A DNA stretch of 64,000 bases from Blastomussa wellsi (GCA_947652115.1 OX393570.1:1048006-1112005), one strand, 5' to 3'; positions 12,194 to 38,607 are shown, counted from the first letter of the stretch. A program made the numbers and translations. Notes: generated by a model from the sequence alone, not told the origin.

Positions 12194-15100
12194 TGTTTAC
12201 AATGGTGAGCCGATAGATTGCTGCTGGATCAGAAGTCTGAATCTTGTGACATCCTCAAAATACCAATGATTTCCCTTGTTTTCGAAAGTCATTTCCATCA
12301 GCAAAACTCAACTCCACTCAATCTGCCATTACAGGGGGAATTTTGTTTTCTTCCCAAACATCATGGATTGAAATTGGCCTTTATGCAGACATCTTGGGGA
12401 ACTGACTTCCCTTCCAAAGGCCAGTCTTACTAATTAAAATAACTTCTTCTCCATCCCCTCATTTTCTCTAATAATTAGCTATGTTTTGAAAATTGAACAG
12501 AAAAACTGTTACCATTCCCAGGGACTCATGTATATCCATTGCTTTCTTTAAATCATCTTCTCTCTTTTGTGCACCCTTGTCAAACTTGTCAGAGAGCTCC
12601 CTTATTTCATCACATTTCATCTTGATAGAGTCCTTGGATTGTTCATTAGACTCCATCATTTTGAGCCCCTTGGCAACTAAACCTTTGGCTTTGTCAATAA
12701 GTTCCTGTGGACAGAAATTAAAATGTCTTTATGCTTTATATTACTGGCAGACAGTAAATGTATCTATATTAAGTAAGTTGTGCATAAAACATTCAGAACA
12801 AAAAAAAGTGATACAACTGAGTATGAAGTTCTGGCTGATAGCGAGCATTGTGATTTTGCACTCTTCAGGACTCTTCAATTGCACAAACCTGTCCAAAATT
12901 TATATCTGTGCAAGGTCTGGTTTCCAAAATATGATGGTTAGAAACATTCCTTAGTAACAAATTGATAGTTGAGAATGAAACTCTTCACATTTGGATTGAG
13001 CAATCTCTAGTATCTTCCCATCTCCACTTTGACTCAGACAATTCTTAGATAAACATTATTCTCCTTCTTTTTCGGTTTTCTACTTACCACAGCCTTATCT
13101 GTAAATTCTTTCAGTTGATCTAATAATGATTGTGCATCATCGTTTGAGTCTCCGAGATCTGTCATGGCTGATAGCTTACCAAGAGCTGACAGAAGAAGAC
13201 CTGTAGTCTGAAAGATTCAACAAGAACATTGAATAAAATTATTTTAAAGACAAGCTACTATCAATAAGCTATCACATTGTGGAGCAATGTATTCATTAAA
13301 AAAAAACATTTACAATTTATTACCTAAGTGGTCATCAGTCTTCCAATAGAGAATGTGTGAACACTGTCAACCCCACCCCCACACTCCCAAAACAATCTGC
13401 TACAGCATTATTAATGGCAACAGCCTGTGTACCAATACCAACTTCTTTTAATTTGAACAAGAAAAACTTCACTTCATTCACTCTTTTCCACCCACCTATG
13501 GATCCCCTCCAGATTAAAAACTTAATATAAAGGTGCTCCTAACTGTTTCCTACATTTCTCAGCACCTCACCTTTGACGGATCAATACTATGGATCTTTTT
13601 CAGTGGACACAACAATTACCAGTAGGGTCTGAAACAGATGCTCAATCACTGCTAAACAAGTCATGATAATTTTCTTAGCATTACAAGTTACCATAGCAAC
13701 AATATAACCTTCTAAACACACCCTTAATTTTAGCTTTTAGTAACTCAAAAATGAGCTTGGTGGCCCATATGTTTTATTATTAAATTTTGATCAACAAGAC
13801 AAGATGCAACTTTTGGCAAAATTTAAAAAATTCTGTATGTGGGGTTCAGAGCCACCTTAAATTTTCGTAAAGTCTTGGAAAGTACTAGAAACTGTCGGGA
13901 GCCACCTTAAATGAAAAGAAATAACAACAAACCTGGCTCATCTCCCGTTCAAAGACACAGACTTTCAATCCGTACTGAATCTTCAACTTATGTTCTTTCC
14001 AAAACCTTTCAAAATTGTTTTCCATCTCCTCAAGATGAGTCAGGGCTTGTTTCAATTCAGCTGCATTCGCCTTGATATCAGGAGTGTACCACTCATCATG
14101 GCCGTCTCTTTGCTTAGGATGAATGCAATCCAACAGTGTAACTCCAGCTTGTCTGGCACTTGCCATGTCTTCTTTGACATCATGCCACATTTCTTCGTGT
14201 GTTTCTATAGTATGCTCCAATTCCTGTATACTTGAAGATAGTTTTGTTCTCAAAAAGGTCTGCCGCAGCTCTGCAATCCTCTCATCAAAGTCAAATACAT
14301 TCCGTTCTTGAAACCTTTCAATTGCCTGCAAAAAGGATATTTCTTGCTAGTGCATTTTTGTTTTTGGTCATAAGTACCACATCAATACCACATTACGACA
14401 TACCATTATCAAACCCTCCCTAGAAAGAATGTCCTGTAGCCAGACACCCCCACGTAAGTGAACACTTAATCATGATACTACCATTCCAGATACAAACTGG
14501 CACTACTTGACACTGCTTACTACATTGTTTACATTTTTACAATCCATATATACAAATATGTGTTTTAAAGCTTGGAAGGCTTGAAACCAGAGTAACCAAG
14601 GCTGTGTTTCTCAAACATCCCAAAGCCATTTTGGGCCTGAAAAGATGCATTGTTTGCAAAATGTGTGTCAACAGAGATTCAGTTTCATCATGCAAATGAA
14701 GCCTAGCTTACATCAATAAAATGTAAATTCCTAGGTTTTGGCAGGCTGAAACTGTACCATCATTTGGACATTTGAGAAGTGCATGTCAGGGCAGGAAAAA
14801 AATGAAATTCACTTGCCCATTGGCCAGTAAATTTGTAGTTTTCACTAATTTCCACTACTTATATTTCTTGTTGGCAGTCAGACTCAGACGTCTAATGGGG
14901 CTAATTTCACTTATATACTGGGCCACCAAACTTTGTTATTCACTTGCCCAAGAGCAACATGTCACTTGCCCTGGGCAACTGAATCTGCATTTTGTCCTGC
15001 CCTGCAGACTACTTGACGTATTTAAGTCTGAGTCCAGCGCACTACACATGCTATTAGGCCATCAAATCTCAAAATTGAAAATTATATTTCCCAAACTCAC

Positions 15101-16090
15101 TGTTCTGTACTGAACCCATTGCGCATGTTTATATTGCAGGCTCCCTCCTAACTCTTCTGTCAGCTGGGATTTATCAATGTACTCCTCTAGCTCAGCAGCA
15201 GAATTAAGAGACACAATCTACAACAATGAAAATGGAGAGAACATGTACAGTATGTTGTTTTACATTCTAGAAATAAGCCATTATCCTTCATTGTTAGTGC
15301 AAGGGGTTTATCATTGAAGACACATGTCCCATATCTTAAGGTAAAGTTTGCTTTGATTGTAGAGATCAATGTGCAGACAGATCTTCCTCAAGAACAGCAC
15401 TTTAATCCCTGACAACACGATACAGAATCCAAAATGCTACCTATTAGCCAGGCCACCATATGCATGCCTCCCAACCCTTATCGTTATCCTCGCAAGAAAC
15501 CATTAGGCCAACACATATCTGTCCCCTTATTCTTATCCTAGCTACAATCCAGTCCCAACATGGTGCAAAATTCAACACATTCTAGATATTGTTTCTGCCA
15601 AAGAAAACCCTTCATCACCTGTATTTTTGAGTCACCAAGCAAGCCATCAGCTACAAAGCTTGGTTTGGACGAGTACTTCTGGAAAAATCCTTGTGGCTTT
15701 AATACATAAATGACATGTATATTTGCTTTACCTGGGAAGTATTTCTGCAAACAGAAAAATCAGCATAACCAGTGAAACTACCATGTGTTCTTTAAAATAG
15801 ATAGGTACAAACATCGGGCCGGATCAGACCAGATCAACTCAGATCGCTGATTTTTCATTCATTCCTTCCCAGTTTTGAAACAGATCTACATTTTATGGAT
15901 TGACATCACTGAATTACAGCGTAATCAGCGTAATTCCAAGCCAAATAAAGATCTAACAGTAGCAGCAATTTTTTAAATTTTTTCTTCAATCTTGAGGTCT
16001 TTGTATTTTTAAAGCTTGTAATCATTGTGTCTCTGATTTCTCTGGAAATATATGCATAGAGGGGTACAAAAGTATAATATATTTGAATAG

Positions 16091-16135
<45 letters not shown>

Positions 16136-19100
16136 GTATAACAATATAATTTGGTTTTATCAACTGGGTTGATAATGTCAATTGGCCACCGTAAAGAGAT
16201 TCAATTGCTGACGTTTCGAGTGTTAGCCCTTCGTCGGAGCGAATCGAATCTCTTTACGGTGGTCAATTGACATTATCAACGCAGTTGATAAAACCAAATT
16301 ATATAATATATTTGCATACCTGTATTTTCTGAAGACAAGATTTAACTGAACCCCATTTGTCTTTTCTCCTGTCCAAGACCAAGATAAATCCTTTCTCAAG
16401 TAGCTCTTCACTAAAATTAAAAACTTTATCAGCACATTAATGATACACAGTCATATTATTAGGACCTGAATAACAACAATTCTTTTAATTAAGTACCACA
16501 TTTATAAATTAAAAAGGAACTGGGTCTCTTTTGTTATTTATGAGAGGGTCAATAAAGTGAACGGGAAAAAAATGATGAGAAATCTCTAGCTGTGATTTAA
16601 ACGTAAACGCTGTGATTTTAACACAGTTAACACAATTAATTAAACAAATTTACACTTAATTAATTCATCACGTTTGCCCCTTACAAGAACAGGAATGCTT
16701 GTAATGAGCTGTTTTGACCACCAGAAGGTAATTCTACTAAACACAGTTCATACCTGGCCAGACCAACAAGATATCTGAAAATTCTTTCAACATCTCTGTC
16801 ACTAAGGCTTCCAAACTTGGGGTGATCAGGCATTGTGAGAAACAGGCATTCATTCTTAGCTTGCGCTCCTACAGAAAGAACAGCTTATATTTAATACATC
16901 ATGTTTCAAGGTGAAGGACTACTATAGGGACAAAATCTCAACAATGATGTAAGACTGTCTGAAGTATAATCAAAGTGCTAGCGATTATTGTTGGAAAACG
17001 AGGTATACAGTTAGTGGTACATATGAGCTAACCACAACATTCATGCATTCATGTGCATGTGCAGGTATCACACTATCTGGTACATGTAAATGTGGCCCTG
17101 AAAACCCTGTACATACACCTCTGTAATTTTATGCACTTACCAGACAAGAAGGCATACTTTTCTTGTAAAAGTGCAGCTATTTCAATTGCCTTTATCTTTG
17201 GTTCCTCTCTCACTGCTGATTGGAGGAAAAAAGATTAAAATCAGTGGCCAAAAATTATTTCCTGTTGTTTTATCACCTTGTGGAGGTGCAGTGAATAATT
17301 TAAATGGCTAGTGTACTGAACTCCAGAGTCAAGCCCTTGCTGTGGTTTAGACTCTTTTGTGTTCTTGGGCAAGACACTTAATTCTCATAGTCTCTTATCA
17401 CTCAGGTTAATAAACCGCCGGGTACCAAAAAATTTAATGCTGGGAGGTAACCCCGTGATGGACTAGCATCCCATCCAGGGAGGAGTAGAAATGCTGCTAG
17501 TCACTTCATGCTAAGGAAACCGGGAAAAACTCCCAGCCTGATGGACAACTAGGCTTGAATACAAACTTTTAAATTATCACCTGATTATTAGTTCAAATGA
17601 ACTTTCTAAAAGTCACTTGTATTCTTAGGGTCACAAAGTCCAAATTCAGTGTGACAATTACATTGAACATAGAACAGTCACGAGAGCTTATATTTTCCAA
17701 TCTTTTAAATCTAGCACTGCGCGGGCATGGACTCAGTGTTAGCTAATTTTAGGTACGATCAATTATATGATAGGCATTAGCAGAACACTTAATCCTGCAA
17801 ATAATTGTGTGCATGATTGTTACATCATGACATGACTACACGCCGAATTAATTTACAACATGCAAATATGCTGTTAAAATGAAACACTGCATGGTACGAC
17901 AACACATTTATACATACATGATTAAATCATAATGATCAACGTCTCTCCAGATAACAGATATTTCAGTACTAAAATCTGTAAAATCTAGCCGGGTTTGCGC
18001 AAACCCGATTAAATCAAAACTGAATAAAATTAAAAGGCAACGACCCTTACCGAAAATTGACCGTCGATTTGACTTTTTGGACATTCTTGGTTACTTATTA
18101 ATGGAATGTTTTGCCTTCTTCTCTCGTGATTCCTTTAGACCAAAGCCAAACGAAGCCAAGCAACTTCAACAAACATGGCGGCGACTGAATGCAGAGTCGG
18201 GAGTCCTTGCCCAAAGCAAGATCCTTTTACAGTCTGTATAAAAAGCCGAGCCAATGTTCTACTTGTTGTACCAGTTAGCTTCCTTATAATATCAAAATTA
18301 ACATTTCCCCGCCGAAAAGCCACACTTTGAGCTTCACACTACAGATCAATTTTATATGATAAACTAGCGGTTTGGCTTTCGTACTGATGCGGAACGAAAT
18401 GTTTGTTTTGTGCATCCTGATCATATTTCTGAATGTGTTTCGATTGTTCGACCAACCAATGATTATTGAAAATACGCCTGCGCCCCAAATGTGGAGACAG
18501 AATATATAAATAACTGGAAAGTTCAACAAGTTGAGTGACCATTTACGTTGCAACCGAAAGATTTATTCGGATTTACATATATATACAAGCGGAAACGGAA
18601 ATTCGAAGAAGTCCATAGATCGCCGCGTATTTCTGCGGGAAATTTTAATGACATGAGCGAGTCAAACTCAAAATCGAACGCTTCCAATAAACGGTACATT
18701 TCTACCGGTGAATTTGATCAGTTAAAATCCATTCACTGGGTATTTTTGACCTCCATTATTAATATTATAGCATTATAAATTCTAGCGCCAAATAGATTGC
18801 TTTGCGTGACACCCAAAACTGGTGTCACACGCTACATTTCACAGGGCACGCTATCCGTAAATACCGGATAATCAAATAATCCACAACGCCTTCTGTCCAA
18901 AGGTGTTGAAACGGACGGTCTCCTTACTGATTGCAGTTTTCATTTCATTTTAGCAGATTTCTTTAAAAAAAGTAACGGTAGCCTGTCTTTCGATGTAGCT
19001 GAAAATAGCTTTTTTCCAAAGCCAGTTGTGATCCCACAAGAGGACATCATGCCACTCGGCGCAGAGTCCACTTTGGCCTTACCAGAGTGAGACATTAATC

Positions 19101-21278
19101 ATTTTGCAATCCTCACCATCTTTTGATGATATTACTGTTATTTAGTAGAACTGGACTCCTTAGGATCCAACAAATCAAAGTATTTATCTCATAAATTTTA
19201 TTTTCAGAAACAAATAACCTCAATGTTTATTCTGACATTGTGTTTGTAAGTACAAGTTGTACCATTCCTGAAGAAATTATCTCACTTCAGTGCTATGATG
19301 CCGATTTCATTACAGTTTTTTTTCTTTTTTTCCCACATACAATAATTTGTGTTGTATGGTGTGATACATTTTAAAGTAATGAAAAACATTTATGGAGATA
19401 TGAACATGCACAAAAATGGCTATTTTTAATGGCTATTGTTTGTTGTCGATTTTGTTCAGTTGTTTTTGGCCACAAATTGCCAGAGTTCCAAATAATTTGG
19501 AACTCTGGCAATTTGGAACCAAAAAACAAATTATCACACAGCAGGAGACTAGGTGTGTTTTTATATGCACACCATGTCAGTCACTTAAAAACAATAATTG
19601 TTTGCTAAATTATATTAATTTAGCAAACAACTAATCCTTTTCAGATTTCAAAAATGCAATGCCACAAAATTAATTTTCTGAATTTAACAGTAAATAAACA
19701 ACTCTACCATATTTCTAAAAAGCAATTATAAATTAAAGCTTTTATGTTATAAAATCAGTGCTAGACTACGTACAGAGGGATTAATGGAAGTCTAGTTAAT
19801 TATCAACAATATTTCTTGGAAATAGACATGGAACAATTTTTTGTAAGTTTTCAAACAATAAAGACAGTCCTTATATGTTCTATATAATGAATAGTTGTGG
19901 TCATGCCAGCTTTTATCTGATGTGTGATTGACTCTACTTTGGTTATCGTTATGATTTGCTGTAAAATTTTTGCCAGGCTTTTTGTCTGATTACCCTAAAA
20001 TAAAATTAATGGTTTTTTCCGAGTGCACGTGATTTATGAAGGTGAGGCCGAATAATTTTTTTGTGATTAGGCAAGGAAAAAAGCCGTCTCCCTGACTCTA
20101 TGTAAGCCCTTTTAAATATTCATGCAGAAATTAAAGGCAGAGATATAGTACGATTTTGTCTAAACTCAATATTTTTATCTTCCCGATGCAACATACACAA
20201 ATACTCCATGTTTTAAAATACTGCGTCCTCGTTGGGGAAATCGTGCCAAATATTGAAATGAACATTAATTTTTAACTGCCACCCGTAACTGTCGATCTGG
20301 AGATTATACTCATTTAATTATTTTTCTCGCCTGTGAATATTAGAGAATTCCAAAGATCAAAATTGTCAAAATTCAGTGTCGATCGCCATGCAATTAAAAA
20401 ATGTTTTGGTACGATTTTTTCTTCCTGTTTCGAGCGCAATTTAATATCTCAGGATTAGCTTCTGTTTGAACAAGAATTTCGGAGAAAATGATTCGAGAAT
20501 ATTTAATCGATCGGTTATAAAGTGCGCTCTAGTGTTTTAACTCCATTGAAACGAAGATTTTCCATCAAAAGCTATCCACAACAAAATGAAAATACTAAAT
20601 ACTATATGAAAACAACGATTCATAATTTGTCGAGAAATCGACCAGATCGAAGATGATGTGTTATGGTTCATCAGCGATGGCAGATGAATAAATTAAGCAG
20701 CCACAACAGAACTTGAGTGTTCTAGCTTGTACTAGTTTTCTGCTGGGCAATAAATGGTCAAGAATGACTAGGCAAATAAAATCGGTGAATTACTTTATTT
20801 TCCAGTATAATCAAGGAAACACAGTGAAATGATCTGGGTGTTATTTACCCGTTATGAATCCTAATTTTTCAACAAGGAATATGCGGAATATAGTATACAG
20901 CTTACTGACCACATGAATAAATTGCATCTCTTTGGAGGTTTCGTGTTCATGCATGAAAAAATAAAAAATAAACATTTTGGCACTTTCTCGATAGGACGCT
21001 CTGTATTCAAAGCAAATGTTTGAACCAAGGACTTCAGAAATCAACAATGAATCGAAAGAAAGAAGTGAATTTAACCAATTTTAAAATAATAAGCTCATAT
21101 ATTTTTCTGAAATCAATCAGACTTCAGTTTCCTTAACCTTACATTCAGAGTGACCTTTTGTTGTGACTTTGGAAGATCTATAATTTCATTAAACTTTCAC
21201 ACAGAAAGTTCAGTTTTTATACATACCAGCATCTGGAAATGTTGTAACGACAGAAGAATCGTCTTCGCCTTGGGCCAT
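3722..21278 (-). CDS. MCF2L: DBS/MCF2L-type Rho guanine nucleotide exchange factor (spliced, 21 exons)
   Basis: Dbl-family RhoGEF, about 1092 aa in the long form. Exons 5' to 3': 21227-21278 (or 18051-18084), 17141-17215, 16754-16868, 16320-16410, 15619-15744, 15101-15217, 13933-14325, 13088-13207, 12513-12704, 11776-12035, 11085-11200, 10546-10676, 9801-10190, 8514-8657, 7655-7948, 6743-6835, 6100-6178, 5804-5821, 5536-5653, 4554-4701, 3722-3928. All junctions close in phase. Domains by residue: CRAL-TRIO/Sec14 18-192 (VLDRRKDKW), spectrin-like 193-514, linker, DH 597-774 ([15 protein letters not shown] is the hallmark helix), PH 775-935, acidic linker, C-terminal SH3 1030-1092 ([14 protein letters not shown]). 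The order matches vertebrate DBS, whose known targets are RhoA and Cdc42. CRAL-TRIO and PH suggest action at membranes. Target specificity here is inferred. The orthologue could equally be called MCF2 or MCF2L2-like, since one invertebrate gene may precede all three. Confidence 0.93.
9273..9465. mobile_element. Rearranged SINE fragments of the same family
   Basis: The left part is the minus-strand body (CCATTTATACAACTGAGTGGAGAGAGGCAC region). The right part is the plus-strand tail (AACCGGGATAAGCTCCGGCC). The two halves face opposite ways, so this copy is rearranged. It lies in a RhoGEF intron. Confidence 0.55.
10207..10270. repeat. (AATG)n microsatellite
   Basis: About 14 near-perfect GAAT units, with small interruptions, in the intron upstream of the DH-coding exon of the RhoGEF. 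Confidence 0.9.
16086..16301. mobile_element. Palindromic element A with 13-bp direct flanks
   Basis: The left end carries AGGGGGTAAGTTTCTAAAGA and GCTGCGTCGGTGGGAAGTAT. Long arms follow (TTTATCAACTGGGTTGATAA, CCACCGTAAAGAGATTCAA) around a core GCTGACGTTTCGAGTGTTAG with CCCTTCGTCGGAGCGAA. TATAATATATTTG occurs on both sides (16073-16085 and 16302-16314), consistent with a target duplication. The right flank ends a few bases from the splice donor of exon 16320-16410. Confidence 0.75.
17300..17575 (+). mobile_element. Degenerate tRNA-derived SINE
   Basis: It shows ATGGCTAGTGTACTGAACTCC (decayed A box), then TTGGGCAAGACACTTAATTC and the tail AACCGGGAAAAACTCC, GCCTGATGGACAACTAGGCT. It sits in the intron upstream of RhoGEF exon 2. 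Confidence 0.65.
18051..18084 (-). other. MCF2L: Alternative first coding exon 1b of the DBS-type RhoGEF
   Basis: Starts with ATG at 18084 and reads [11 protein letters not shown], then one G before the donor GTAAGG. The exon is 34 nt, the same phase as exon 1a, and joins to 17215 as IF-AVREEPK. Its basic N-terminus (KKSNRR) contrasts with the acidic one coded by exon 1a. The two exons look mutually exclusive because each carries its own ATG. Confidence 0.7.
18653..19090 (+). CDS. Possible small two-exon gene, 63-aa protein of unknown function
   Basis: Exon 1 is 18653-18707, beginning [18 protein letters not shown] and ending in phase 1 at a GTGAAT donor. Exon 2 is 18954-19090, after a pyrimidine-rich stretch ending TTTTAG. 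It reads [12 protein letters not shown], then [17 protein letters not shown], and stops at TGA 19088-19090. The phases agree. The spliced protein is 63 aa, polar and serine/asparagine-rich at the start, with a proline-containing tail; no transmembrane segment is seen. It lies inside the first intron of the RhoGEF long form on the opposite strand, about 570 bp divergent from exon 1b. An in-frame upstream ATG at 18548 could add 35 residues. I do not recognise the family. A poly(A) hexamer AATAAA occurs at 19693-19698. Confidence 0.4.
21227..21278 (-). other. MCF2L: Alternative first coding exon 1a of the DBS-type RhoGEF
   Basis: Starts with ATG at 21278 and reads [17 protein letters not shown], then a single G before the donor GTATGT. 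The exon is 52 nt, so it ends in phase 1, which joins correctly to the exon at 17215 and gives FPDA-AVREEPK. It lies about 3.2 kb upstream of the other possible first exon, implying a separate promoter. Translation and splice phase support it; expression is not shown. Confidence 0.72.
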
Positions 21279-22159
21279 AGTGAAATAAACGGAAATGAAA
21301 TCCTACAAATATATCACACGAAGATGTGGCGATAACGTACAACTGTGGATACCATCCTCACAGTCACATTTCAATCGAAAAAGATGAGTTCTTGAAGTTG
21401 TCGTTGAAGCCTAATCTATAAATCAATTCTGGTTTCTTTCAGGATATTTATATCGCCCGTTCCGCTTTGGCAAATGCGTCACCATTGTAGAATTTATCAT
21501 CCCATAAACGACTTTGATCAATGAGCCGCTGCAGTTGCTCCTTTTGAAAACAAACAAGCACTTTAGAAGTAGCGCGCGCCGCGCTCAATTTAACACCGTC
21601 ATGGACTGGGCCGAACAAAGAGCAGGCAAGACTTCGACGTCGACGGCTGGAAATAATAATTTCAAGATTCCATTTTAGCTGTCAAAAATAACTGAATTTC
21701 AGCCTCGCGATGATCGATATACGTCATAAACCCAACCCGCGACCAACCCAGCAAGAGACTAAAATAATTCAGAAAGCAAACTATAAACGGCAGACTGATC
21801 AATAATAATTTAGGCCAGGCTAATCTTCAAGAAACAGGAAGTCCATAATAGGTCACAATGTAAAAGAGGTTTGTTAGCTTTTTTATCAGTGCAATCTCCT
21901 TGAGGGTTTTCCTCCATTGTTGCTAATTATCCTGTTGCCCGCGAATCGATGTGTACTCAAGTTTTAGACAATTTTATGTTTCTGGAAGGTGGTTAATAAA
22001 TGATCACTATATTTAATGGCGTAAAATTCATGAAATAGAATATAATCTTCGCTTAGATCGCCATGCAGGAACCAATCCGCTTTTATTTTTTAACTAAAAT
22101 CTTAGATTTGAGTTAGTTCAGTGATAAGGAAGAGAACAATGAATTAATATTTGATAAAG

Positions 22160-22545
22160 GCTACGTCCACACTAAGCCGCAACGATAAATTTTAAAACGG
22201 CGGTTTCGCCCCGAAAACGGATAAAATGTTTTCTGTCCGCAATATATCGTTTTCAAATTGTTTCCCCATCGATATCGAAAACGCTGCCTCACCGGAAACG
22301 CCAATACATGTAAAAAAACACGAGGCGACAGCCCGACAGGTCGCTACGATTTGTCGCATTTCTGGCAAAAATTTTGTTCATTTAACGCTGAAGAACATTG
22401 TCTTCTGGCTGCCTGGCTCCGATTGCCCTTATGGTTATTCCCGGCAGCCAGTACTCTCTTTTTATTTTCAATATTGTTTTTAATTTGTCATTGACAAGGG
22501 AGTACAAATAATATAAAGAAAATGGTATTGTATTAGTGTGGACGG
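22160..22545. repeat. Element with GTCCACACTA inverted ends
   Basis: The left end CTACGTCCACACTAAG pairs with the right end TTAGTGTGGACGG. Poly-purine and ACGG-type motifs recur inside and just outside it. It is probably a non-autonomous DNA element; the exact boundary is uncertain. Confidence 0.4.
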
Positions 22546-22874
22546 AAGTTCAATCCGTTGAAAAGAGTTGCGTTTTCAAAATTATCCGGATTGGGGCTAC
22601 GTAAAAAAGTACACGAACGCGTTTTCCAATCGACATGGTTTCAATTAACCGCATCGAAAACAACACGGTTTCGAAGACAGATGTTTACACGGAGCCCATC
22701 TAACCTTTTTCCTTTTGTTTTCCAAAGCGATTTGGATAAGCAAGCGCTGCACTCCGTGCGAAGTTCAACATGAAGTCGGCCAATTTCACGCTATTAAACC
22801 GACTGCAGGCTAGCCGCGAACAACATTTATTGGCCCGATTGAGTTTTGTTTGCAAGGAGTCACTGAAAGGGATA

Positions 22875-23053
22875 GACGAGAGGGACCTTCCCGAGCATGA
22901 ACAGATTGAGTTGTCTTACACAAAGCGTGGAATCGTTGGAGCCTCGAGGGGTTGATAGCAGCCACTGAAAGGGCCTTTGCTTCGAGCCTCCAACGATTCT
23001 ACGTTTCGTGTAAGACAACTCAATCTGTTCATGCTCAGGAAGGTCCCTCTCGT
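22875..23053. repeat. Fold-back repeat
   Basis: Arms of about 75 bp: GACGAGAGGGACCTTCC pairs with GGAAGGTCCCTCTCGTC, ATGAACAGATTGAGTTGTCT with its complement, and CGTTGGAGCCTCGA with its partner. One arm is almost identical to the complement of the other, suggesting recent origin. Confidence 0.75.
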
Positions 23054-23407
23054 CCATCCGAAAGCGGTGTTCTCGGTTATAGGGGGAGGTCCTTTACCTT
23101 CGAAGCTTCCCACTTTTACACCCGGTTCTCGTCCCTTTCTCAGGAGCACTTGCCTGTGTGTCTTTCCTGTTGCAAAATATTACAGTAGCGCAATGGTGCG
23201 AAATTTTTCCAATTTCGCCCGGTTCCCGCCACCTTCGAAATCCCGCATCCCGATCCCACTTCTCCCGCGCTCCCGCTCCACTGGCGATCGATTCAGTTGG
23301 AGGAAGCCAGGTTTCCTCTGATTCAAGTCGAGTCTTGATGATGACTTTTACTCGCACGTCTTTAATTTTGCGCATCAAGACTCGTTCTGATACAGAGGTT
23401 GGACGTC

Positions 23408-23580
23408 TGAATAGACCAATTCCGTTATATTAATATTCTAACATGTCACCGAGGCTTGGGGGAATAAAACAAAAGATTTTGCATCGAGGCTCAGGGATGA
23501 ATAAATAATTTCTTTTGTTTTATTCCCCTAAGCTTCGGCGCCATGTTAGAATTTTAATATATCGGAATTGGTCTATTTCA
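23408..23580. repeat. Fold-back repeat
   Basis: The ends TGAATAGACCAATTCCG and its complement CGGAATTGGTCTATTTCA enclose further pairing: TTCTAACATG with CATGTTAGAA, and GGGGAATAAAACAAAAGA with its partner. Confidence 0.75.
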
Positions 23581-25151
23581 GGCTCGGTTGTCTTGATATT
23601 CAGTGGCTAACAGAATAAATCAAAAACAAACTTCTTGGGTTTTTTGAAGACTTTATTTATACTATACACGGCATTAATTATTTTTTAACTCAACCTGATA
23701 AACTACGGTAAGGAAGCAAATAAAACCAAACCTTTGTAATACTTTATTTCTTTATACCGAACTGTAGCGCATCTGCCAGAAATTTCTCCCTTTCCCTTTA
23801 ATAATCATGCAGGGATAGTGGGCGAAATTCAGTGAACTTTTACTCTTCGCAACTGTATAAAACTATGTGTGGGTGGGAGGTGGATTTCGCCTCTTGAGTT
23901 CAGTTTGCCAGCCATTACCTCCCTGGAACTTCTATTTCTATTCGCCTGCTATAAAGGGTTGGGCAAAATCCTTGGCACCTAAATCTATAAAGAATTCAGT
24001 GTTAAAGGCGATCTACAGTACAAATATATTTTTGTTGTGCTTGGTTCGAATAAAAACGCACAACGTAACTTATTAAATTGCCTTCCTGTAGACGACCACT
24101 CTACTAACGTCTGCACACAGTATTGCTCCTCCTCTTCGCTATCAATTTAAAACTGTTGAAGGCTTTCACAAACTGTAGTCTAAATTCTACATGCCTTAAA
24201 GTACAAGTAAACAGTTTTCAGAACGCGGCAAAACTAGACCGATTATCAAATCGACAGTTTTGGACAGGAAACGCGGAGTTAATCTCCGCCGCAGTTTCTG
24301 TAATCATTTTTGCTCTCTCATCTCTTTGTGCTTTACGTTTCGGAATTTTGGCTACTACAGCTATAAAAGGAAAAAGAACGTCGAAATAAACCAACATATT
24401 AATAATTTAATTTTGCTAATTCTCAGTAAGTCGTACGCTTTTCAACATGAACTTACTTTACCAAATCTATAAGGATTATCAAAATAAATACACCTGCAAA
24501 ACTAGATGCTAACGATATGACATTATTTACGTGAAACAATTTCTTTTTTTTTTCTTTTTAGGTATCACGAGGTATTCTCGTCTCCGAAAATGGCTGTTTT
24601 TTTTTCCTTTTGGGCGCACACCCGTCGTTAGCAGTTTTTGGTGCGTGTATTGGTTTTGTTCTTCAAAGGTTTGTTTTACGTCAATGCTTATCACAAAACA
24701 GACATGATTGAAACTTATTTCATAAGCTCTCACTGACAAACACTTCCACGCAACCATGTCACGCTCTAGATCGCGCATGTTACGTGAATTAATTCCAAAT
24801 TCAAATCGACGTTATTTACAAACTCGCGTTATCGTTAGTTTAACGGCAAATCAATTACGCCTACAACAGATAGACAATTATCATAATGTACATAAGTTTT
24901 TTCAGTCATTTAAAGTAAGCAATGGCTCTTATAACCGCGTTCAAACGAGGCGTGTTTTAACAGTCTCGATGCTTACACTTAAGACTTCTCTCCTAGTGTA
25001 TTGGTATTATGGAGATTCTCCGCTTGTGTATCTGTGATGTGCCCCTCAGTTGAATGAGAAAATTACTGTTTTCATTTTTTTTCTATGTGCTTAAGTTCAT
25101 GTTCACAGGATTAAATTCGTCTCGGCAACACCACTACAGTTCACTCATACT

Positions 25152-38607
<13,456 letters not shown>

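Larger units (their letters stand above)
21279..25151. other. Intergenic stretch, no gene seen
   Basis: Lies between the RhoGEF first exon 1a and the RPB1 3' end. Open frames here coincide with fold-back repeats (22875-23053, 23408-23580) and a segment (about 22160-22545) bounded by CTACGTCCACACTA and TAGTGTGGACG. The promoter of exon 1a should lie just above 21278; no TATA box is obvious. Confidence 0.6.

Noticed and set aside
22226..23433. Overlapping open frames on both strands
   Set aside because: They fall in fold-back and inverted-end repeats, overlap each other and show no recognisable domain.
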